This document shows, one piece after another, positions 1-6,828 of a stretch of DNA of 7,971 bases (the first letter of the stretch is position 1; each line of letters opens with the position of its first letter). Under the pieces are notes generated by a model, which was given only the letters and a program-made list of their open reading frames with translations, searched no databases and had not been told where the DNA came from. This DNA is from Tannerella sp. (GTDB lineage: Bacteria; Bacteroidota; Bacteroidia; Bacteroidales; Tannerellaceae). A program made the position numbers and the translations under genes. Location: NCBI GenBank assembly GCA_031288935.1, contig JAITQL010000018.1, positions 1 through 7,971 of the forward strand. Direction: 5' to 3'.

Positions 1-1138
1 CCCTGTTTTCCATCAGGTTATTTTTATGAATATATGCCCGGTCGATATAGGATGTAATACTGGAAATTTGTTGCGCATAATACAAGTCGGTTGCGCAAGC
101 CAGGTATTGTTTGCCTGCCGGACTGACATTCAACGTGTCTAATACGGTTTGTTTCTCCCTGTAATTTTCCAGGAAGAGGTGCTTCAATTCTTCCGGATTC
201 TTATTTTCAATACTTTTGAGAAATGAAAGAAACGATTCGTAGCTTTCAAAGCTGTTCAGGGAATAAACGGCTTGTACTCCGGACAGTTCTCGGGAAAGGG
301 CGGCTAAATATCCTCCATGATATACGGGTTCGCCCCCGGATTCTTCATCGACCCGTAAACGGGACTGTCTCCGGCTGACTTCAACCGGATTAATGATTAA
401 AGAAGTTGTTTCGCCGGGAGCAACGAAACATTGAATTCCCTGACCGAATAGATAGACGGTTGCCGGATGTGTGGAAAAAGCCTCTATTTCGCCGGAAAAC
501 AGTCCCTTTTCATCAATCTGAAGCGTAGCAGCATCGGAATTAAAAGGACTGGACAGTTGGACGGAAAGTTCTTTCGGCATTCCTTTTTGATAATTTAAAA
601 TCCGGCCGTCAATGCGCGCCGTTCCGTTTTTAAATTCCGGTTGCGGCAAAACGGCATGTTCCCCTGCAAGCGGTTTTGTGAACCCTTTCGGCAATTCGAG
701 TGCAGGCCATTTTTTATCAGTCAATCGGATTCCCCATATGTTGAAAGCGCCGTCAAAATTCCCTTCGGAAAAGTCAATGGAAGATACGGTAGCCGGTATA
801 GCGGGAAAAGTCAGGACAAATGCGGTTTCTCCGGATTCGGGCATATAAAATTCTTCCCCTAAAACAATGCCTTCGGACGAACGGATGGGGTATTGATTGC
901 CATTCTCATCGGCCAAATAACTGTCGGGGTCAATTTTTATCCAGTTTTTTGGAGGATAGTACGCTTTTATGTACAAGACGGTTGTCGTGTCAGTCAGTTC
1001 CACCTGATCCACCTCCAAGGTCATACTGCTCCAGGCGATAAAAGCCGGATGTTTCACTTTTCCTCTGTTGTTGACGTTGCAACCGGAAAATACCAGCAAC
1101 AATAAAGCCGGGATAATCAATAATTGTTTTGTTTTCAT
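1..1138 (-). CDS. Lipoprotein, N-terminal part of a probable TlpA/thioredoxin-like protein (cut by left edge)
   Basis: An uninterrupted reading frame of 379 codons starts at ATG 1138 and runs off the left edge, so the C-terminus is not seen. The first 20 residues are a lipoprotein signal peptide: Lys at 2 and 4, a hydrophobic stretch (residues 6-17), then FSGC with the lipidated Cys at 20. The residues after Cys (NVNN) lack the acidic run of surface-export signals, so I infer a periplasm-facing anchor. The following region (WSSMTLEVDQVELTD, then aromatic-rich beta-like segments such as FNIWGIRL near residues 130-137) resembles the long N-terminal domain of Bacteroidetes TlpA-family thiol-disulfide proteins as I remember them. 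The CxxC thioredoxin domain would lie outside the window, so this function is a recollection and is not demonstrated. From about residue 300 the sequence becomes helical and charged. Codons are more A/T-rich than in nuo. It has its own promoter box and does not look like part of the nuo operon. Confidence 0.85.
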   Translation of the reverse strand, partial: MKTKQLLIIPALLLLVFSGCNVNNRGKVKHPAFIAWSSMTLEVDQVELTDTTTVLYIKAYYPPKNWIKIDPDSYLADENGNQYPIRSSEGIVLGEEFYMPESGETAFVLTFPAIPATVSSIDFSEGNFDGAFNIWGIRLTDKKWPALELPKGFTKPLAGEHAVLPQPEFKNGTARIDGRILNYQKGMPKELSVQLSSPFNSDAATLQIDEKGLFSGEIEAFSTHPATVYLFGQGIQCFVAPGETTSLIINPVEVSRRQSRLRVDEESGGEPVYHGGYLAALSRELSGVQAVYSLNSFESYESFLSFLKSIENKNPEELKHLFLENYREKQTVLDTLNVSPAGKQYLACATDLYYAQQISSITSYIDRAYIHKNNLMENR

Positions 1139-1170
1139 CTGTATTCTGTATAATTTGTATTGAATTTGGG

Positions 1171-1178
1171 CAAATGTA
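1171..1178 (-). promoter_or_regulatory. Bacteroidetes -7 promoter box of the lipoprotein gene
   Basis: On the minus strand this reads TACATTTG, an exact match to the TAnnTTTG -7 element of Bacteroidetes sigma-ABfr promoters. It lies 32 bp upstream of the ATG at 1138, which would give a short leader of roughly 25 nt. I see no clear TTTG -33 element at the usual distance; the upstream DNA is AT-rich. No strong Shine-Dalgarno sequence precedes the ATG, as is common in this phylum. Confidence 0.6.
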
Positions 1179-1196
1179 GATAGAAAATTTTGTTTA

Positions 1197-1280
1197 TTAT
1201 TTACGAACAGCCATTTTTAATACTAATACATCTCCCTTGACAATATCCCCGCTGTACCAATCTTTTATATGACTGTTCAT
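1197..1280 (-). CDS. Doubtful 27-codon ORF in the spacer after nuoK
   Basis: ATG at 1280 opens a 27-residue frame ending in TAA at 1197. Its second half (WYSGDIVKGDVLVLKMAVRK) has a protein-like alternation of hydrophobic and charged residues. Upstream in the same frame there are only about ten more sense codons before a TAA. It could be a small peptide gene, the C-terminal remnant of a lost gene, or chance. I see no promoter box or ribosome binding site for it. Its stop lies 19 bp upstream of the promoter box of the lipoprotein gene. I do not recognise a family. Confidence 0.2.
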   Translation of the reverse strand: MNSHIKDWYSGDIVKGDVLVLKMAVRK

Positions 1281-1370
1281 CCGATACCGTATGAGAACAA
1301 AACGGCGACAGTTTTAAACAATTATCAGCGATCGTGCACTTCGTAGCCAGAGGGAAGTATAACACCCCTG

Positions 1371-1405
1371 TTCATTGTTCACTGTTCATTGCCCACTGCC
1401 CGCTG
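1371..1405. repeat. Heptanucleotide tandem repeat after nuoK
   Basis: Five consecutive 7-bp units fit YYCAYTG or nearly so: ttcattg, ttcactg, ttcattg, cccactg, cccgctg. The array begins 16 bp past the nuoK stop. The same kind of unit occurs at 7871-7898, just after the stop of another minus-strand gene. The rest of the 1139-1421 spacer holds the lipoprotein promoter, the doubtful small ORF and no clear terminator hairpin; I see no other feature and no trace of nuoL. Confidence 0.8.
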
Positions 1406-1421
1406 TCCGTCACGCTCAATG

Positions 1422-1730
1422 CTAATGCTTCATCTCGTTCATCTTGTTCACGCGGATGTTTCGCAGGTTGCGGTAGACGTTGATGATGATGGCGATGGCA
1501 ACGGCTGTCTCGGCGGCCGAGATGCCGATGGCAAACAGGGTGAAGAAGAAGCCCTCGAGCTGTTCGGGGAAGAGGAAGCGGTTGAATACGGCGAAGTTGA
1601 TGTCCACCGAATTGAGAATCAGTTCCACCGAAATCAGGACGGCCAGCAGGTTGCGCCGCGTAAAGAAACCGAAGATGCCGATAAACATCAGGATCGTCGA
1701 TACGATCAGGTAATATTCCAGGTGTATCAT
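1422..1730 (-). CDS. nuoK: NADH-quinone oxidoreductase subunit K
   Basis: NuoK is a small membrane subunit of the complex I proton-pumping arm, related to MrpC, and sits between NuoJ and the antiporter-like subunits. The 102-residue product matches the usual family length of about 100. Three membrane helices are visible (about 4-23, 28-50 and 60-84). The two functional membrane glutamates are present: Glu36 in LISVELILNS, the same number as in E. coli, and Glu74 in ISAAETAVA, corresponding to E. coli Glu72. I chose ATG 1730 because the protein then begins MIHLEYYL, as family members do, and lies 7 bp after the nuoJ stop. An in-frame ATG at 1754 would add eight hydrophilic residues and overlap nuoJ by 17 bp, which is less likely. 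It is the last nuo gene here; nuoL would normally follow but is absent. Confidence 0.96.
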   Translation of the reverse strand: MIHLEYYLIVSTILMFIGIFGFFTRRNLLAVLISVELILNSVDINFAVFNRFLFPEQLEGFFFTLFAIGISAAETAVAIAIIINVYRNLRNIRVNKMNEMKH

Positions 1731-1737
1731 TTTGTTT

Positions 1738-2253
1738 TTATCTTTTTCTTGCAATGAGTATTACGCCTACGATGCAGGCCAGCAGCAGGAGGCTGATGAC
1801 CTCGAAGGGCAGGATGTACTGGTGCTTTTCGACACCCATGAGGGCATGTCCGATGGTGCGCACGTCCAGTTCGCCGTGGTCGAACAGCGAGGGCATGAAA
1901 CGGTTCTTCAGCGTGATCAGGAGGCAAATGGCCAGTCCGGCCGCCGTGGTCAGGATGCCGGCCAGGAACTTCGACCTTTTCAGTTTCCCGGCGCGGTCTT
2001 CGCCCTGCTGGCCGGCGGTCAGCAGGATGGAGAAGACGTAGAGCACGGTGATGCCTCCGGCGTAGATGAGCAGCTGTACGGCGCCCAGAAAGGAGTAGTT
2101 GAGCTGGAAATAGATGCCCGCCGTGCCGAAGAGCACGAAGAGCAGGTAGGTGGCGGCTCGCAGGATCCGCCTGGTGGTCACGGCCAGCACCGCGCTGACG
2201 ATCATGAAAACCGCCAGTATCGTAAATACAATTCCGTCAAGTGTCATATTCAT
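1738..2253 (-). CDS. nuoJ: NADH-quinone oxidoreductase subunit J
   Basis: NuoJ is the membrane subunit linking the quinone-site region around NuoH to the proton-pumping subunits; its third helix has a conserved pi-bulge thought to carry conformational and proton coupling. The product has 171 residues and five predicted membrane segments (about 7-27, 31-51, 56-78, 96-115 and 147-168). The third contains the family signature GAVQLLIYAGGITVLYVF at 57-74, including Tyr64. ATG 2253 directly follows the nuoI stop (TGA 2256-2254), which suggests coupled translation; a second in-frame ATG two codons later (2247) is also possible. A charged loop at 81-95 and a soluble segment at 117-145 separate the later helices. 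nuoK follows after 7 bp. Nothing appears truncated. Confidence 0.96.
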   Translation of the reverse strand: MNMTLDGIVFTILAVFMIVSAVLAVTTRRILRAATYLLFVLFGTAGIYFQLNYSFLGAVQLLIYAGGITVLYVFSILLTAGQQGEDRAGKLKRSKFLAGILTTAAGLAICLLITLKNRFMPSLFDHGELDVRTIGHALMGVEKHQYILPFEVISLLLLACIVGVILIARKR

Positions 2254-2736
2254 TCATTTATTGATTGGAGTGTCCGGCGCCGCAGTGGACGCATGGAGCG
2301 TTTTCAGTAATTTTTCCCGCGTGAAGACCGCGTGTTCAAACGCGGTGTCGAAGCGGATGGCCTGCGTGGGGCACACGTTGACGCAGAGCTGGCAAAACAT
2401 GCACGATCCCAGGTCGTATTCGTACCTCAGCAGCGTCTTTTTCTTCCTGCCCGTGGCCTCGTCGACGACCGTTGCCGATTCGACGCGCAGCGTGCCGTTC
2501 GGACACGTGGCCGCACAGAGGCCGCAGGCAATGCAGCGGTGTTCGCCCGCCTCGCCGTGCGGCATCGCCAGCGTGCCCCGGTAACGGTCGAACATCACCA
2601 GCGTCGACCGGTTTTCGGGATAGCGTTCCGTCACCTTCCGCGTGAAAAACTCGACGAGCGTCACCTTCATCCCTTTCAGCAGCGAACAGATGCCTTTCAC
2701 AATGCCGGCTACATAGCCCTGTTTTCTTTTTCCCAT
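2254..2736 (-). CDS. nuoI: NADH-quinone oxidoreductase subunit I (two 4Fe-4S ferredoxin subunit)
   Basis: NuoI carries clusters N6a and N6b and passes electrons toward cluster N2 in NuoB at the membrane-facing side of the peripheral arm. The 160-residue protein has two classic 4Fe-4S motifs: Cys68-71-74 with Cys78 (CIACGLCAATCP), and Cys112-115-118 with Cys122 (CMFCQLCVNVCP). An N-terminal basic amphipathic region (about 14-35) fits the family's membrane-associated helix. Between the two motifs is a charged insert with GRKKK. The tail after residue 135 lacks motifs. Because NuoE, F and G are not encoded here, NuoI is the likely entry point for electrons, possibly from ferredoxin or flavodoxin; that is inference from the 11-subunit type of complex, not shown by the sequence. 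The start at 2736 has a purine-rich ribosome binding site. Confidence 0.97.
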   Translation of the reverse strand: MGKRKQGYVAGIVKGICSLLKGMKVTLVEFFTRKVTERYPENRSTLVMFDRYRGTLAMPHGEAGEHRCIACGLCAATCPNGTLRVESATVVDEATGRKKKTLLRYEYDLGSCMFCQLCVNVCPTQAIRFDTAFEHAVFTREKLLKTLHASTAAPDTPINK

Positions 2737-2747
2737 TCCTTTCCTTT
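2737..2747 (-). promoter_or_regulatory. Purine-rich ribosome binding site of nuoI
   Basis: The minus strand reads AAAGGAAAGGA immediately before the ATG at 2736. The first AGGA is at a workable distance. This is one of the few recognisable Shine-Dalgarno-like sites in the window and supports the chosen nuoI start. The 50-bp nuoH-nuoI spacer holds nothing else that I recognise. Confidence 0.5.
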
Positions 2748-2786
2748 CATTTTAAGCGCTGTGCCGTATCCGTCGGGCGTTGCACC

Positions 2787-3863
2787 TCAGAAGTGCCACC
2801 CGAACACGACGCAGACCGTCATCAATAACAGGTTGACCAGTCCCAGCGGAACCAGTATCTTCCATTCCAGCGTCAGTATCTGGTCGATACGCAGCCTCGG
2901 AAACGTCCATTTAATCCACATCAGCAGCCATACCACGAAGAAGGCCTTGCCGAAGAACCAGACGAAGCCGGGGATACAGTCCATCGCCTGATTGAAGCCC
3001 GTCCAGCCGGCCACGTGCAGCGGCATCCACCCGCCCAGAAAGAGCGTGGCCGAGAGCGCCGCAATGATGAAGAGATTCACGAACTCCGCCACGTAAAACA
3101 ATCCGAAGTGCATCCCCGAATATTCCGTATGATACCCCGCCGTCAGTTCCGATTCGGCTTCGGGCAGGTCAAACGGCCCGCGGTTCACCTCCGCGTTGCC
3201 GGCAATCAGGTAGATCACAAAAGCGATCAGCGCCGGGAGGTGTCCCTTGAAAATAAACCACCCGTCGGCCTGCCGTTCCACAATCTGGCTCAACTGCATC
3301 GTATCCGTCAGCACGACGATCGTCAGGATGGAAATCCCGACCGACAGTTCGTAGCTCACCATCTGCGCCCCGCTCCGCATCGCCCCGATCAGCGAATACT
3401 TGTTGTTGCTGCCCCATCCTGCCAGCAGAATGCCTACCACTCCGATGGACGAGGCGGCCAGCAGGAAAAGCACGCCCACGTTGAAGTCCAGCACCTCCAG
3501 CCCCCGGCTCAGCGGCAGGCAACTGAAGGCGAGCACCGAGGCCAGGATCACGATGTAGGGCGCCAGGTTATAAAGGAAGCGGTCGGAGTGTCGAATGACG
3601 ATGATTTCCTTGATCAGCATCTTGATAATGTCGGCAAACAGCTGGAAGATGCCAAACGGCCCCACGCGGTTCGGCCCCACGCGACACTGGAATGCCGCAC
3701 ACACCTTGCGCTCCATGTAGATCATCAACACGGCGATCACCGCATACATGACCAGTATGCCGACGCCCACCGCCACACATTCCACGAATACCGCCACACC
3801 CACCGGCAGCAGCGACGTCAACCATTCATGTATCCAATCCGTAACTATACCGAAATCAAACAT
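2787..3863 (-). CDS. nuoH: NADH-quinone oxidoreductase subunit H
   Basis: NuoH is the membrane subunit that forms the quinone tunnel with NuoB and NuoD. The product has 358 residues with eight or more membrane helices. Family signatures are intact: the first cytoplasmic loop with ERK at 51-53 and [11 protein letters not shown] at 61-71; [16 protein letters not shown] at 149-164 followed by Tyr-Glu at 171-172; and the acidic loop [13 protein letters not shown] (228-240) leading to EYSGM (247-251), which lines the quinone cavity. I chose ATG 3863, giving MFDFGIV. The frame stays open far upstream, but that part only shadows nuoCD. One in-frame ATG at 3899, inside a 7-bp tandem repeat, would add 12 residues ([12 protein letters not shown]) and cannot be excluded. 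The gene lies 50 bp after nuoCD and 50 bp before nuoI, the two widest gaps in the operon. Confidence 0.96.
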   Translation of the reverse strand: MFDFGIVTDWIHEWLTSLLPVGVAVFVECVAVGVGILVMYAVIAVLMIYMERKVCAAFQCRVGPNRVGPFGIFQLFADIIKMLIKEIIVIRHSDRFLYNLAPYIVILASVLAFSCLPLSRGLEVLDFNVGVLFLLAASSIGVVGILLAGWGSNNKYSLIGAMRSGAQMVSYELSVGISILTIVVLTDTMQLSQIVERQADGWFIFKGHLPALIAFVIYLIAGNAEVNRGPFDLPEAESELTAGYHTEYSGMHFGLFYVAEFVNLFIIAALSATLFLGGWMPLHVAGWTGFNQAMDCIPGFVWFFGKAFFVVWLLMWIKWTFPRLRIDQILTLEWKILVPLGLVNLLLMTVCVVFGWHF

Positions 3864-3876
3864 AATCGCCCATTTA

Positions 3877-3907
3877 ATTCTCCATTCTCCATTCTCCATT
3901 CTCCATT
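3877..3907. repeat. 7-bp tandem repeat in the nuoCD-nuoH spacer
   Basis: Four perfect ATTCTCC units (3877-3904) plus a partial unit fill most of the spacer. Read with the operon each unit is GGAGAAT, so the array offers repeated GGAG sequences just upstream of nuoH and an ATG at every unit junction (first bases 3906, 3899, 3892 and 3885), with a further ATG at 3873. Only the one at 3899 is in frame with nuoH. The 7-bp period is not a multiple of three, so adding or losing a unit changes which ATG is in frame. Confidence 0.9.
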
Positions 3908-3913
3908 TTCCCC

Positions 3914-5551
3914 TCACCGGTCGATGTCCGGCACGATGTAGTCCAGCGTACCGCCGATGGCGATCAGGTCGGCAATCTTCGACCCGCGCGTAATCGTGTC
4001 GATGCAGGCCACCAGCGGCAGTCCCGTACTGCGGAACTTCACCCGGTAGGGATACTTGTCGCCGCGACTTTCGATGTATACGCCAAACTCGCCGCGACTG
4101 GCCTCCACGGCTGCATAATACCCGCCTTCGGGGATGCGGATCGCGGGTTTCATCTTCACCTGGCAGTCGCCTTCCGGGATAGCGTCTATCAACTGCTCGA
4201 TGATGTACATGCTTTCCGTGATTTCGTCCATCCGCACCCGGTAGCGCGAAAAACAGTCGCCCCGGTGATAAACGATCTCCCTGAAATCCACCCGTCCGTA
4301 CATGGCGTAGGGATGCCGCTTGCGCACGTCGCACGCCCAGCCCGAAGCGCGCCCCGTGCCGCCCGTCGCGCCAAACGAGATGGCGTCGGCGCGGCTCAGC
4401 ACGCCGACATCCGCCATCCGCTGCTGCGCGATGACGTTGCCCGTAAACACGTCGTGATATTCCCGCAACGCGGAACGCAGGTAGGCGATGAAGGCCTTCA
4501 CCCGGGTCACGAATCCGGGATGAATGTCCGCCTGTACGCCGCCGATGACGTTGTAGTTCGGAATCAGCCGTCCGCCGGCAGTCTCCTCGAAGATGTCGAG
4601 AATCTTCTCGCGGTCGCGGAAACCGTAGAAGAACGCCGTCAGCGCCCCCAGGTCCATGCACAGCGTGGAAAAGAACAGCAGGTGCGAATTGATCCGCTGC
4701 AACTCGTCCATGATCGTGCGGATGTACTTGACACGCTCGGAGACCTCCACGCCCAGCGCCTTCTCCACGCACAGGCAGAAGGCGTGACGGTTCTGCATGG
4801 CCGAGAGGTAGTCCAGCCGGTCGGTAAGCGCCGCGATCTGCGGAAAGGTCAGGCTTTCGCACATCTTTTCGATTCCCCGGTGAATGTATCCGCAATAGAC
4901 GTGCACCTTGCGGATGATCTCGCCCTCGAGCGAGACGCGGAAGCGCAGCACGCCGTGCGTGGCCGGATGCTGGGGGCCGATGTTGATGACGTATTCCGCA
5001 TCTTCAAACAGGGCGTGTTTCCTCCTGACCAGCCGTCCCTTTTTATTCATTTCAAACGTGGAAGTCATGTCCGTGGCCACCTCGTTCGCCATGCGGACGG
5101 GATTCGTCGCGCGGCTGCCGTCGTAATCCTTGCGCAGGGGATACCCGACCCAGTCGTCGCGCAGGAAGAGGCGGCGCATGTCGGGATGACCCTCGAAGCG
5201 GATGCCGAAATAATCGTACACCTCGCGCTCGTTCAGCCCGGCCGTCTTCCAGAGGTCGCACACCGAAGGCAGTTCGGGACGCTCGCGGTCGCCCGTCATC
5301 GTCCGCACCGCCAGCTGGTGGCCGTGTACCGTGGATTCCAGGCGGCAGATCACGCCCAGCCCCGCTTCGCCCCAGTCCATGCCCGTCTGGCAGCGGAGGA
5401 AGTCGAAGCGCAGCGCCTCGTCGCCAACCAGCGCCTCGGCCAGCGCGCGATACGTGGCCGGCGGCGCCGTCACCACCGGCACGCCCTCCTGTTCGACCTC
5501 TGCCGTCACGTCCGGAAACCGGCTTTGCAGATATGCAGCAATCTCCTTCAT
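3914..5551 (-). CDS. nuoCD: NADH-quinone oxidoreductase fused subunit C/D
   Basis: This single 545-residue protein fuses the 30-kDa (NuoC) and 49-kDa (NuoD) subunits of the complex I peripheral arm, as in many Bacteroidetes and in E. coli. NuoC spans about 1-143 and carries its signature: Glu108-Arg-Glu, [13 protein letters not shown] (112-124) and PLRKDY (138-143). A charged linker follows. NuoD spans about 183-545, with GPQHPATHG at 192-200 and RLDYLS at 245-250. By motif, His199 and Tyr248 match the His and Tyr that bind the quinone headgroup (His38 and Tyr87 of Thermus Nqo4). GGTGRASG at 397-404 and the C-terminal DYIVPDIDR are also typical. The start ATG 5551 overlaps the nuoB stop as ATGA; the frame extends 15 codons further upstream to 5596, but that lies within nuoB. 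No frameshift or missing key residue is apparent. Confidence 0.97.
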   Translation of the reverse strand: MKEIAAYLQSRFPDVTAEVEQEGVPVVTAPPATYRALAEALVGDEALRFDFLRCQTGMDWGEAGLGVICRLESTVHGHQLAVRTMTGDRERPELPSVCDLWKTAGLNEREVYDYFGIRFEGHPDMRRLFLRDDWVGYPLRKDYDGSRATNPVRMANEVATDMTSTFEMNKKGRLVRRKHALFEDAEYVINIGPQHPATHGVLRFRVSLEGEIIRKVHVYCGYIHRGIEKMCESLTFPQIAALTDRLDYLSAMQNRHAFCLCVEKALGVEVSERVKYIRTIMDELQRINSHLLFFSTLCMDLGALTAFFYGFRDREKILDIFEETAGGRLIPNYNVIGGVQADIHPGFVTRVKAFIAYLRSALREYHDVFTGNVIAQQRMADVGVLSRADAISFGATGGTGRASGWACDVRKRHPYAMYGRVDFREIVYHRGDCFSRYRVRMDEITESMYIIEQLIDAIPEGDCQVKMKPAIRIPEGGYYAAVEASRGEFGVYIESRGDKYPYRVKFRSTGLPLVACIDTITRGSKIADLIAIGGTLDYIVPDIDR

Positions 5552-6213
5552 GGCAGTTCGCTGTGAGGTGAAGACGTCCCGCCGCCGGCGTCGCACGCCG
5601 CGCAGACGTCCTCCGCCACCGGGTAGGGTTTGTATTCCTTTTCCGAAAGATGCCTGTTCACCCCGCCGAAGAATTTTTCCAGCTTCACCTTGCGCTGCAG
5701 CTGGAGGATGCCGTACAGCATGGCTTCGGGGCGCGGCGGGCAGCCGGGCACGTAGACGTCCACCGGCAAAATCCGGTCGACGCCGTTCAGCACGTGATAC
5801 GACTTCCTGAACGGCCCGCCCGACACGGCACAGGCGCCGATGGCAATCACGTACTTCGGATCGGCCATCTGGTCGTAGAGACGCCTGAGCACGGGCGCCA
5901 TCCGGTCGGTAACCGTTCCGGCCACCATGATGAAATCGGCCTGGCGCGGACTGGCGCGGGTGACTTCAAAGCCAAAGCGGGCAAAGTCGTAGCGCGCGGC
6001 GCCGACCGCCATGTATTCGATGCCGCAGCAGCTGGTGGCAAACGTCAGCGGCCAGAGCGAATTGCTCCGTCCCCAGTTGACAACATCGTCCAGGCATCCC
6101 ATCAGCACGCCCGTGCCCTGTTCGTTCAGGGTGCGCGCCATCGACTCCAGGTATTCGTTGTCATTAAATTCCTCGTAACGTATCGACTTGATGACGGGCT
6201 TTTTCATTTCCAT
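5548..6213 (-). CDS. nuoB: NADH-quinone oxidoreductase subunit B (N2 cluster subunit)
   Basis: NuoB holds 4Fe-4S cluster N2, the last electron carrier before quinone. The 221-residue protein has the four expected ligands: the tandem Cys62-Cys63 in TSCCGIEYM, Cys128 in GACAVSGGP and Cys158 in PGCPPRPE. Other core motifs are intact: [12 protein letters not shown] (47-58) and RASPRQAD (86-93). The start at 6213 gives MEMKKP and overlaps nuoA by 10 bp; an ATG two codons later (6207) would overlap the nuoA stop as ATGA, so either is possible. After the core (ending FFGGVNR, about 181-187) there is an unusual 34-residue tail with an extra CxxC (Cys204, Cys207) and a Gly-rich end. I do not recall this tail from Bacteroides NuoB; its role is unknown. 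The gene overlaps nuoCD by 4 bp. Confidence 0.97.
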   Translation of the reverse strand: MEMKKPVIKSIRYEEFNDNEYLESMARTLNEQGTGVLMGCLDDVVNWGRSNSLWPLTFATSCCGIEYMAVGAARYDFARFGFEVTRASPRQADFIMVAGTVTDRMAPVLRRLYDQMADPKYVIAIGACAVSGGPFRKSYHVLNGVDRILPVDVYVPGCPPRPEAMLYGILQLQRKVKLEKFFGGVNRHLSEKEYKPYPVAEDVCAACDAGGGTSSPHSELP

Positions 6214-6554
6214 TCCAGCGCTCCTTTCTTCCAGGGGTAAGCCAGTCCGAGCGCCAGTATGAAGAAGAAAAACAGGACGCTGACCAGTCCGCCCACACCC
6301 AGATCCTGAACCACCGACGCCCAGGGAAACAGGAAAACCGTCTCCACGTCGAACATCAGAAACAGGATGGCAAACAGATAATAGCCCACTTTAAACTGCA
6401 TCCACGAACTGCCGCGCGTCGGGACGCCGCATTCATACGCCTCGCCCTTCTGCGGATTGAAGGAGCGGGGCGAAATCAGTCGCGCGATGCCCAGGGCTGC
6501 CACGACCAGCAGAATGGCCGTGAGCAGCGAAACAATCAATAAAACAAAATACAT
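6204..6554 (-). CDS. nuoA: NADH-quinone oxidoreductase subunit A
   Basis: NuoA is a small membrane subunit near the quinone site at the junction of the two arms. The 116-residue product has three predicted helices (about 3-25, 56-80 and 88-110). The loop after helix 1 has the signature GEAYECGVP with Cys42, the cysteine whose exposure changes between active and resting states in mitochondrial ND3. Helix 2 carries [12 protein letters not shown] with Asp69 and Glu71. It is the first gene of the operon, with a -7 promoter box 27 bp upstream of its ATG. Immediately before the ATG I see no Shine-Dalgarno sequence (AATTACGGTC). The stop overlaps the start of nuoB, suggesting coupled translation. 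Confidence 0.97.
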   Translation of the reverse strand: MYFVLLIVSLLTAILLVVAALGIARLISPRSFNPQKGEAYECGVPTRGSSWMQFKVGYYLFAILFLMFDVETVFLFPWASVVQDLGVGGLVSVLFFFFILALGLAYPWKKGALEWK

Positions 6555-6580
6555 GACCGTAATTGATTTTTAATCCGCGG

Positions 6581-6607
6581 CAAATATACGGATATTTCCA
6601 GGGCAAA
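6581..6607 (-). promoter_or_regulatory. Promoter of the nuo operon
   Basis: On the minus strand 6588-6581 reads TATATTTG, an exact TAnnTTTG -7 box, 27 bp upstream of the nuoA ATG. A TTTG that could serve as the -33 element lies at 6607-6604, but the gap of 15 bp is shorter than the usual 19 or so, so only the -7 box is convincing. I see no regulator site that I can name. Confidence 0.6.
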
Positions 6608-6650
6608 CGTATCCGATTCATGTAAAAAAGTTCCGCCGGAAAAAGCCCGG

Positions 6651-6678
6651 ATTCAAAATTCAAAATTCAAAATTCAAG
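6651..6678. repeat. AT-rich heptamer repeat upstream of nuoA
   Basis: Three perfect ATTCAAA units and one ATTCAAG unit follow each other, starting 44 bp beyond the possible -33 element of the nuo promoter. Near-identical units with 7- or 8-bp spacing recur at 7709-7745 and 7819-7855. The array could act as an upstream AT-rich promoter element, but it may simply be a dispersed simple repeat. Confidence 0.85.
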
Positions 6679-6701
6679 ATTTTTCCCGCTTTTGGCGGAA
6701 A

Positions 6702-6781
6702 CGGCCTTCCGGACGGGATCACTGTACCGGAAAACGGCGCGAACGGCATTCTTTCTGTTAAATTTCTCCGTCGGAAGGCCG
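6702..6781. repeat. Inverted repeat with 10-bp arms and a 60-bp loop
   Basis: CGGCCTTCCG (6702-6711) and its exact reverse complement CGGAAGGCCG (6772-6781) flank 60 bp of unremarkable sequence. The loop is too long for a typical terminator. The arms could be a divided binding site, remnant ends of a small element, or chance. No gene is visible between them. Confidence 0.5.
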
Positions 6782-6828
6782 ACGGTCTTATTCATTTCCT
6801 GAAATTCCCCGTTATTTGGGGGAAATTT

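Noticed and set aside
1139..1421. Remnant of nuoL after nuoK
   Set aside because: I read the minus-strand frames for NuoL-like sequence (start, helix pattern) and found only stops and repeats.
1731..1754. Earlier start for nuoK
   Set aside because: Adds eight hydrophilic, Lys-rich residues within the end of nuoJ, whereas NuoK proteins begin at the first helix (MIHLEYYL).
3015..3941. 308-codon plus-strand open frame
   Set aside because: Antisense to nuoH and the nuoCD-nuoH spacer; composition is biased (His, Arg, Gln) and no domain is visible.
3864..4895. Long upstream extension of the nuoH frame
   Set aside because: It overlaps nuoCD in another frame and resembles no protein; nuoH homologues begin near MFDFG. 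Only the short extension from 3899 deserves consideration.
4265..5566. 433-codon plus-strand open frame
   Set aside because: It lies fully antisense to nuoCD, whose protein has all family motifs. The Arg/His/Gln/Ala-rich translation is typical of an antisense shadow in GC-rich coding DNA.
5552..5596. 15-codon N-terminal extension of nuoCD
   Set aside because: Arg-rich sequence inside nuoB; the ATG at 5551 overlaps the nuoB stop as ATGA and starts a normal NuoC N-terminus.
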